A stretch of 64,000 bases of DNA. Source: Albidovulum litorale (lineage in GTDB: Bacteria > Pseudomonadota > Alphaproteobacteria > Rhodobacterales > Rhodobacteraceae). This document shows, piece by piece, positions 56,828 to 64,000 of this stretch (position 1 is its first letter; each line of letters starts with the position of its first letter). A program made the position numbers and the translations under genes. Under the pieces are notes generated by a model. The model was not told where the DNA came from. It searched no databases and worked only from the letters and a program-made list of their open reading frames with translations. The stretch is taken from assembly GCF_025751495.1 (NCBI RefSeq), contig NZ_JAOWKZ010000002.1, forward strand, positions 496,001 to 560,000. The letters are read 5' to 3'.

Positions 56828-57395
56828 AAACGGAGGATTGGCGTGGGATGATTAAGGGCGGATTAACTTCGGCGTGTAATCAACCATCTCGAGTTGCGAA
56901 CCCACCCATCATTTATCTAGTCGATGCGGCGCAAAATCTGTTCCCGTTTGATCTTGGCAACAAATCTAGTAAAGCGATCCATCACCTCGATCGTATGATA
57001 GACAACACCTCGAACCTCGAATGCCATCCCGAGTTGTTCATGTATGCCCGTTATCGAATTCTCTCGAGAAACGGGTTGTCCACTTCGTGCGAGTTCCTGT
57101 TTTGCAAATGGCATGCGTAGCTCAGCCAGATAATGCTTTAGATCCAGTAAGCCCTGATGCAGTGAAGGATCAAAACACGCCTTATTTTGACACATAGTTC
57201 TGGTCACCTCGTAAGCGCCGAGAGTCCAGAGCCAGAAAAGATCATACGCTTGAGCGACATTTCCGTTAACCGTAGACGAGTTGTCAGATGTTTTGACAAC
57301 TTCAATTGAGTTTTCAATTAGTTGTCTTGTCCGAGTAAGTGCTTGTATCTGAACCTGCGTCGACAACGAAAAAAGCAGGATGGGAAACTGGTCCT

Positions 57396-59633
<2,238 letters not shown>

Positions 59634-59816
59634 GGTGATTCCTTTGGCCCCCCAGATTTGATCTGTTTTTGTTCCGGTTCAAGGCGGGCAACGGCGGAAT
59701 ATTGTCTCTGTTTTGTAAGAAATTTACCGTGATTGCCGCCATCGCCTCCGCAGCGGCAACAATTAAGGATCATGTCGCAAGCGCGGCGTTTTTTTGGCCG
59801 ATTTATCAACTTTAGG
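59634..59816. other. Spacer upstream of uvrB and of the small RNA candidate
   Basis: No gene is supported. It should contain the leftward uvrB promoter. A run of seven T's occurs near 59789-59795 without an obvious stem. Confidence 0.35.
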
Positions 59817-59845
59817 TTGAACTTGCTCTTGGTCCAGCATAGCAT
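59817..59845 (+). promoter_or_regulatory. Sigma-70-type promoter for the small RNA candidate
   Basis: TTGAAC (59817-59822) and TAGCAT (59840-59845) are separated by exactly 17 bases. The predicted transcript start, near 59852, lies 11 bases before the first arm of a long inverted repeat. Confidence 0.5.
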
Positions 59846-59851
59846 GATCTT

Positions 59852-59945
59852 GCAAGCAGCAACTGACTGCCGGTCGATGGCACCCACCCAGCCACCACCA
59901 CCCACCTTCGCTCCCTAGAGCGCCGACCGGCAGTCAGCCTTTTCC
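59852..59945 (+). ncRNA. Candidate small RNA or structured leader
   Basis: CTGACTGCCGGTCG (59863-59876) and CGACCGGCAGTCAG (59924-59937) are a perfect 14-bp inverted repeat, followed by CCTTTTCC. The 47-base loop holds a C-rich run with CACCCACC and CCACCACCACCCACC and a second hairpin, CGCTC/GAGCG (59909-59922). C-rich single-stranded loops like this can pair with Shine-Dalgarno sequences. It could be an independent sRNA ending at the T-rich tract or the leader of the gene at 60091. I do not recognise a named RNA family. Confidence 0.45.
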
Positions 59946-60090
59946 TCTGTATCCTGAAAAAATCCCCCAATTCGACCGCTGTTAAGTCAGCACGTCCAAC
60001 TGTTTCCAGACCGCCAGCGCATGTGTCATGCCTCTTGCATTACCCTGTCGGTTTCCCGATAAGAATGGCGCATCCAAGGGGAGACAGCCC

Positions 60091-60402
60091 ATGCGCGCGC
60101 GCATCTATCAGCCGGCCCGTAACGCCATGCAGTCGGGCACCGCGAAAACCCGGCAATGGATTCTGGATTTCGCCCCCGCAGAGGCGCGTGAAGTCGATCC
60201 GCTGATGGGATGGACCGGGTCAGGCGATACGCAGGCGCAGGTACGGTTGCGTTTCGACAGCCGCGAGGCGGCCGAAGAATATGCCCGGACGAATGGCATC
60301 GACTATGTCGTGACCGAACCGCACAAGCGCAAGCCGAATATCCGCCCCCGCGGCTATGGCGAAAACTTCGCCACCGACCGCAAGGGCGCGTGGACGCACT
60401 GA
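60091..60402 (+). CDS. Complex I accessory subunit, NDUFS4 family
   Basis: The 103-residue protein has the ETC_C1_NDUFS4 pattern: [20 protein letters not shown], then [35 protein letters not shown] and a C-terminal [19 protein letters not shown]. In mitochondria and alphaproteobacteria this subunit sits on the NADH-oxidising arm of complex I and stabilises it. ATG 60091 follows AGGGGAGA. The frame extends upstream to 60028 but without coding character. It is monocistronic and far from any nuo genes. Confidence 0.9.
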   Translation: MRARIYQPARNAMQSGTAKTRQWILDFAPAEAREVDPLMGWTGSGDTQAQVRLRFDSREAAEEYARTNGIDYVVTEPHKRKPNIRPRGYGENFATDRKGAWTH

Positions 60403-60427
60403 CCTGACAGGCTAGGCCGACGCGGCG

Positions 60428-61216
60428 TCAGAACCGCAACGATAGGCAGGACATGCCGCCATCCAGCTTGGCGCATTCGCTGTTACCGATCTCGCGGAGC
60501 TGATAGCCCGCGTCGCGCAGGCGCTGCGCCGTTCCCGGGAAACCCGCTGCCATCAGCACAAGATCATTGAACCGGATCGCATTGGCTGCGGCCTCCTCGC
60601 CCTGTGCGGTCAGGATAACGCGGTAGCCTTCGAAGCAGCCGGACCGCGCCAGTCGTTCGGTCGCCAATATGGTTTCGCCATCCAGGAGCGAGCAGTCAGT
60701 CTTGAAATGCAGAACACCGTCCGGAACGCGCACTTCGCGCAGAGGCCGATCCCAACCGGCAAGGATTTCGGCCAACTCTGCGATGCCGTCCGCATTCGTC
60801 CGCGCCGACTGACCCACCAGCACCTCGCGCCCGGTTGTCAGGATATCGCCGCCTTCAATCGTGCCGGGGCCTTCGATCTGGCGAATGTCGTCGAACAGCG
60901 GTCGAAGCGACGGGGCCATCGCAGCCACCTCGCCAAGGCGCGACGGTGCTCCGGGCCGCATCAGGACCGCGCCCTCAGGCAGACAAAGCGCGGTGTCTTC
61001 AACGAAAACCGCATCAGGATAGTCTTCAAGCGGAGGAAGCACGGTCACATCTGCCCCGGTCTCCCTCAGCGCGGCGACGTAATCGGCATGGTGCCTCAGC
61101 ATCAGCGCAAGATCCGGCGTGCCGGTATCGACCGCACGCAATCCGGCCACGATGCTCTTGCCGGGTTGGCGGGTAATGGCCCGGCTGAATTGCCAGGACG
61201 TGTCCTTGGTGGTCAT
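60428..61216 (-). CDS. Dimethylarginine dimethylaminohydrolase-like amidinotransferase-fold hydrolase
   Basis: A 262-residue protein of the DDAH/arginine deiminase superfamily. DDAH hydrolyses N-methylated arginines to citrulline and methylamines. The active-site sequence is intact: FVEDTALCLPEGAVL, GTIEGGDIL, LHFKTDCSLLD (catalytic His) and NSECAKLDGGMSCLSLRF (nucleophilic Cys). ATG 61216 follows GAGAGACAGAG. It is in one unit with the TetR gene (34-base gap), which is divergent from a polar amino acid importer. Confidence 0.88.
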   Translation of the reverse strand: MTTKDTSWQFSRAITRQPGKSIVAGLRAVDTGTPDLALMLRHHADYVAALRETGADVTVLPPLEDYPDAVFVEDTALCLPEGAVLMRPGAPSRLGEVAAMAPSLRPLFDDIRQIEGPGTIEGGDILTTGREVLVGQSARTNADGIAELAEILAGWDRPLREVRVPDGVLHFKTDCSLLDGETILATERLARSGCFEGYRVILTAQGEEAAANAIRFNDLVLMAAGFPGTAQRLRDAGYQLREIGNSECAKLDGGMSCLSLRF

Positions 61217-61250
61217 CTCTGTCTCTCGTTTTTGGTTATCTCGACCGTGT

Positions 61251-61892
61251 TCATGCCTGCCCATCTGTCAGGGTAAGGCCGATGATCGCCCCGATCGATT
61301 GCAGGCCGATCTGGCTCAGTTCTCCGCCGTCGAAGGCGTCGGGCAACGCACCACCTTCCAGCCACAACCCGTCGATCACCGCATTGCAGGCGATCGCTAG
61401 GCTGCGGGCTTCTTCGGCGGTGACCATGCGCCCCGCTTCTGCAAGGGCGGCGGCAATCATAGCTTGCAAAAGATCGCGGTAGTGCAGGTAGGTCTTTTCA
61501 TGGGTGGAGCGCATGGCCGAATCGCGGCGGACCATATGGATGAACCCTGCCCAGAGCGACAGCGCCATCGGTTCGGCGACCGGCGGCGTGACCGATGCAT
61601 GAACAAGGCGCGCCAGGCGCTGCCGGGCGTTGCCGCCGCCATTGTCGTGGGTCGCCTGCGACATCTCGGTCTGGGCCTGCATATGGGCCTGATAAGCCGC
61701 ATTCACCAAGTCCTGCTTGGATAAAAAATAGTGCCTTATCATGCCCTGCGTGACGCCAGCCTCTTCGGCAATGGCCCGGACCGTCACCGCCGAAGGTCCG
61801 CGCGTGGCCATCAGCGAAAGGGTGGCGCGGATCAGCGCCTCCTTTCGGCTGTCAGGGTCTTCGCGGGTGAAGCGGCGGCGGTCTCCGGGCAC
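61251..61892 (-). CDS. TetR-family regulator
   Basis: A protein of about 213 residues with the TetR helix-turn-helix (MATRGPSAVTVRAIAEEAGVTQGMIRHYF) and a BetI-like C-terminal ligand domain (SLWAGFIHMVRRDSAMRSTH). I prefer GTG 61892, preceded by AGAGG and GGAAA, to GTG 61919, which has no ribosome site and lies within the putative operator. It is cotranscribed with the DDAH gene and divergent from the importer, so it likely controls both. Confidence 0.85.
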   Translation of the reverse strand: MPGDRRRFTREDPDSRKEALIRATLSLMATRGPSAVTVRAIAEEAGVTQGMIRHYFLSKQDLVNAAYQAHMQAQTEMSQATHDNGGGNARQRLARLVHASVTPPVAEPMALSLWAGFIHMVRRDSAMRSTHEKTYLHYRDLLQAMIAAALAEAGRMVTAEEARSLAIACNAVIDGLWLEGGALPDAFDGGELSQIGLQSIGAIIGLTLTDGQA

Positions 61893-61907
61893 GAATTTCC
61901 GGCCTCT

Positions 61908-61931
61908 GTAATTATACACTTGCAGAATTAC
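61908..61931. promoter_or_regulatory. Candidate operator for the TetR-family regulator
   Basis: GTAATT (61908-61913) and AATTAC (61926-61931) are perfect inverted arms separated by 12 bases, located in the short spacer between the TetR start and the divergent importer genes. Confidence 0.45.
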
Positions 61932-61972
61932 TCGTTTTGACCGTTACTACAACCAGATTCTCGGAGCATGGA

Positions 61973-62773
61973 ATGACCGAAGCGATCGCAACAGACAGGA
62001 CGGAACCCGCCGCCGCGCCGGCTGAGGAGGCAATCCGCGTCGAGGACCTTCACAAATCCTTCGGCCATCTTGAGGTGCTGAAGGGCGTCAACATGTCCGC
62101 GAAGAAGGGCGATGTCGTCGCGATCATCGGCGGCTCGGGGTCGGGCAAGTCGACGATGCTGCGCTGCATCAACTTCCTTGAAACCCCGACCTCCGGCCGC
62201 ATCGTGATCGGCGGAGAAGAGATCGCCATGCGCGCCGACGGGTCGCCCGCAAGCCGCAAGCAGATCGAGCGGGTGCGCTCCCGCCTTGGCATGGTGTTTC
62301 AGGCCTTCAACCTCTGGACCCACCGCACGCTGATCGAGAACGTGACCGAAGTGCCGGTTCATGTCCTTGGCGTGCCGAAGGCCGAGGCCCATGACCGGGC
62401 CATGGCGCTTCTGGAGCGGGTCGGTCTTGCCGACAAGGCCGCGACCTATCCGGCCTTTCTCTCGGGCGGTCAGCAGCAGCGCGCGGCGATCGCCCGCGCG
62501 CTGGCCATCGACCCGTCGGTGATGCTCTTCGATGAACCGACGAGTGCGCTTGACCCGGAACTGGTGGGCGAGGTGCTGACCGTTATCCGCGATCTGGCAG
62601 CCGAGGGGCGCACGATGCTTTTGGTCACGCATGAGATGAAATTCGCACGCGAAGTTTCTGATCATGTGATCTATCTTTTCGAAGGCCGGATTGAGGAGCA
62701 GGGCCCGCCCGAGGCGGTGTTCGGCGCGCCGAAGTCCGAGCGGCTTAAACAATTCCTGAAATCTGTCGCCTAA
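61973..62773 (+). CDS. Polar amino acid ABC transporter ATPase (HisP/ArgP type)
   Basis: The 266-residue ATPase has Walker A IIGGSGSGKSTML, FQAFNLWTHRTLIENVTEVP with the Q-loop, signature LSGGQQQRA, Walker B VMLFDEPTSALDPELVGEV and switch LLVTHEMKFAREVSD. The family drives uptake of His, Arg, ornithine, octopine and similar solutes. GGAG at 61963-61966 supports ATG 61973. It is the first gene of the importer operon. Confidence 0.93.
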   Translation: MTEAIATDRTEPAAAPAEEAIRVEDLHKSFGHLEVLKGVNMSAKKGDVVAIIGGSGSGKSTMLRCINFLETPTSGRIVIGGEEIAMRADGSPASRKQIERVRSRLGMVFQAFNLWTHRTLIENVTEVPVHVLGVPKAEAHDRAMALLERVGLADKAATYPAFLSGGQQQRAAIARALAIDPSVMLFDEPTSALDPELVGEVLTVIRDLAAEGRTMLLVTHEMKFAREVSDHVIYLFEGRIEEQGPPEAVFGAPKSERLKQFLKSVA

Positions 62774-62808
62774 CGGCAGAAACAACCAACCAGAACGGGG
62801 AGACTACA

Positions 62809-63582
62809 ATGAAACTGAAATCCACTTTCGCGGCGGGCATCGCCGCTCTGGCGCTGTTCACGGGCGCGGCTGCGGCCCAGGAGGTCAAGATCGGCATCGC
62901 GGCCGAACCCTATCCGCCCTTCGCCTCGCTCGACGCCTCGGGCAACTGGGTCGGCTGGGAGGTCGAGATCATCAATGCAGTCTGCGCTGCGGCAGAACTG
63001 AACTGCGTCATCACGCCGGTCGCATGGGACGGCATCATCCCGTCGCTGACCGGCCAGCAGATCGACGCGATCATGGCGTCGATGTCGATCACCGAAGAGC
63101 GGATGCAGACCATCGACTTCTCCGACAAATACTACGACACGCCGACGGTGATCGTGGCTGACAAGTCGGCTGATATCGCCCCCACACCGGAAGGGCTTGC
63201 GGGCAAGATCCTCGGCGTTCAGGCCTCGACGATCCACCAGACCTATGCCCAACAATACTTCACCGACGCTGCCGAGATTCGCGTCTATCAGACCCAGGAC
63301 GAGATCAACCAGGACCTCGCCGCCGGACGCATCGACGCGACCCAGGCCGACAGCATCGCGATGGATGATTTCGTGAATTCGGATGCTGGTGCCTGCTGCG
63401 AGATCAAGGGCTCGGTCGCGAACGACACGTCGATCCTCGGGCTCGGTGTCGGTGCGGGCGTGCGCAAGGGCGATGACGCGCTGCGCGAAAAGCTGAACGC
63501 GGGTATCGCCGCGATCCGCGCTGACGGCACCTATGACAAGATCACCGAAGGCTACTTCTCATCCTCCATCTATGGCGGCTGA
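62809..63582 (+). CDS. Polar amino acid-binding protein (HisJ/ArgT/OccT family)
   Basis: A 257-residue periplasmic binding protein with a signal peptide (ending AAAAQ, residue about 23). VKIGIAAEPYPPFASLDASG opens the type II fold; SMSITEERMQTIDFSDKYY is the classical SBP_bac_3 signature; DFVNSDAGACCEIKG contains a vicinal Cys pair like that of HisJ/LAO proteins. The ligand is probably a cationic amino acid; the DDAH neighbour suggests arginine or methylarginine. Confidence 0.92.
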   Translation: MKLKSTFAAGIAALALFTGAAAAQEVKIGIAAEPYPPFASLDASGNWVGWEVEIINAVCAAAELNCVITPVAWDGIIPSLTGQQIDAIMASMSITEERMQTIDFSDKYYDTPTVIVADKSADIAPTPEGLAGKILGVQASTIHQTYAQQYFTDAAEIRVYQTQDEINQDLAAGRIDATQADSIAMDDFVNSDAGACCEIKGSVANDTSILGLGVGAGVRKGDDALREKLNAGIAAIRADGTYDKITEGYFSSSIYGG

Positions 63583-63588
63583 TAGCCT

Positions 63589-64000
63589 GTGGAACAGGTC
63601 ATAGAGCTTTTGTCTCTTTCCCCCCCGGGCTGGGGGGGAAACCTGCTGCGCGGACTTCTCCACTCACTGGAAATCGCGTTAGGCGCCTTTGGGTTCGGCC
63701 TTCTGATCGGGCTTGGAGGCGCCATCGGGAAGCTCTATGGCGGGCCCATTCTGCGTGACATCCTCGCCGTCTACACGACCGTGGTCCGGGCGGTGCCCGA
63801 ACTGGTCCTGATCCTGATCCTCTATTATGTCGGCACCGACCTCATCAACAAAGCGGCCGGGGCCATGGGCTATGGCCGGGTCGAGATCAGCGGTGTCGCC
63901 GCCGGGATCTGGGTGCTTGGGGTCGTGCAAGGCGCCTACGCGACCGAGATCCTGCGCGGCGCGATCAAGGCGATCCCGATCGGCCAGATCGAGGCCGCCC
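63589..64000 (+). CDS. Polar amino acid ABC permease (HisQ type), cut by the window edge
   Basis: The frame opens at GTG 63589, 6 bases after the binding-protein stop, and runs off the right edge after 137 codons. It reads as a HisQ-type permease: NLLRGLLHSLEIALGAFGFG, VVRAVPELVLILILYYVG and GAYATEILRGAIKAIPIGQ at the start of the EAA loop. The first 20 codons span a very strong GC hairpin. Confidence 0.88.
   Translation, partial: MEQVIELLSLSPPGWGGNLLRGLLHSLEIALGAFGFGLLIGLGGAIGKLYGGPILRDILAVYTTVVRAVPELVLILILYYVGTDLINKAAGAMGYGRVEISGVAAGIWVLGVVQGAYATEILRGAIKAIPIGQIEAA
63617..63641 (+). repeat. Perfect 10-bp GC-rich hairpin inside the permease 5' end
   Basis: TTTCCCCCCC (63617-63626) and GGGGGGGAAA (63632-63641) are perfect arms around the loop GGGCT, 28 bases after the permease start codon. 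It is in the usual place for a hairpin that stabilises binding-protein mRNA and limits permease synthesis, but here it is coding. Confidence 0.6.

Overview
The window is a GC-rich alphaproteobacterial chromosome segment, most likely from a Rhodobacteraceae (Rhodobacterales) genome. The lineage call rests on gene content: a split F0 ATP synthase operon with both b' and b subunits (atpI-atpB-atpE-b'-b), a complex I NDUFS4-type accessory subunit gene, a stand-alone Hint-domain protein, a sarcosine oxidase-type soxBDAG operon with a GlxA/GbdR-type regulator, and many ABC importers for nitrogenous solutes. I saw no rRNA, tRNA or CRISPR array.

Layout. 0-5.4 kb: a divergent exopolysaccharide pair. 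One gene is a single-chain protein joining GH18-like, polysaccharide deacetylase and family 2 glycosyltransferase modules (cut by the left edge); the other is a Tat-exported DUF3131 protein. 5.6-18.2 kb: a block bounded by two IS6-family transposase relics. It holds a cyanophycin operon (cphB, cphA and a Mur-ligase-only cphA paralogue) and an AfuABC/FbpABC-type importer with a PHO-box-like repeat upstream and two phosphatase genes downstream. 18.2-28.9 kb: a chimeric GlxA relic, then an RpiR-led operon (glutamine-synthetase-like ligase, Liv-type importer, acetamidase/formamidase) divergent from an N-formylglutamate-amidohydrolase-like and an isochorismatase-like hydrolase gene, then IS3 and possible ROK relics. 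29.0-35.1 kb: a GbdR-like regulator facing soxBDAG.

35.2-55.5 kb is mostly housekeeping: L,D-transpeptidase, ribA, an OmpR-type response regulator, xthA, a Tat FAD oxidase with two uncharacterised partners, a Hint protein, dapE, rnr, a lytic transglycosylase, LysR and ArsR regulators, two EamA permeases and the F0 operon. 55.6-64.0 kb: a sulfotransferase, two small genes of unknown function, uvrB with an apparent C-terminal frameshift, a candidate small RNA, the NDUFS4-like gene, and a TetR/DDAH unit divergent from a polar amino acid ABC importer that runs off the right edge.

The accessory theme is capture and storage of nitrogen and phosphorus: cyanophycin, amides, sarcosine-type methylamines, (methyl)arginine and probably phosphorylated organics. 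The most unusual items are the three-module polysaccharide protein, the PHO-box-like repeat before a transporter that would normally be called ferric, the Mur-only cphA paralogue whose 3' end was rewritten by an IS relic, a soxD gene lacking its zinc cysteines, and the promoter-plus-hairpin small RNA candidate near 59.85 kb.
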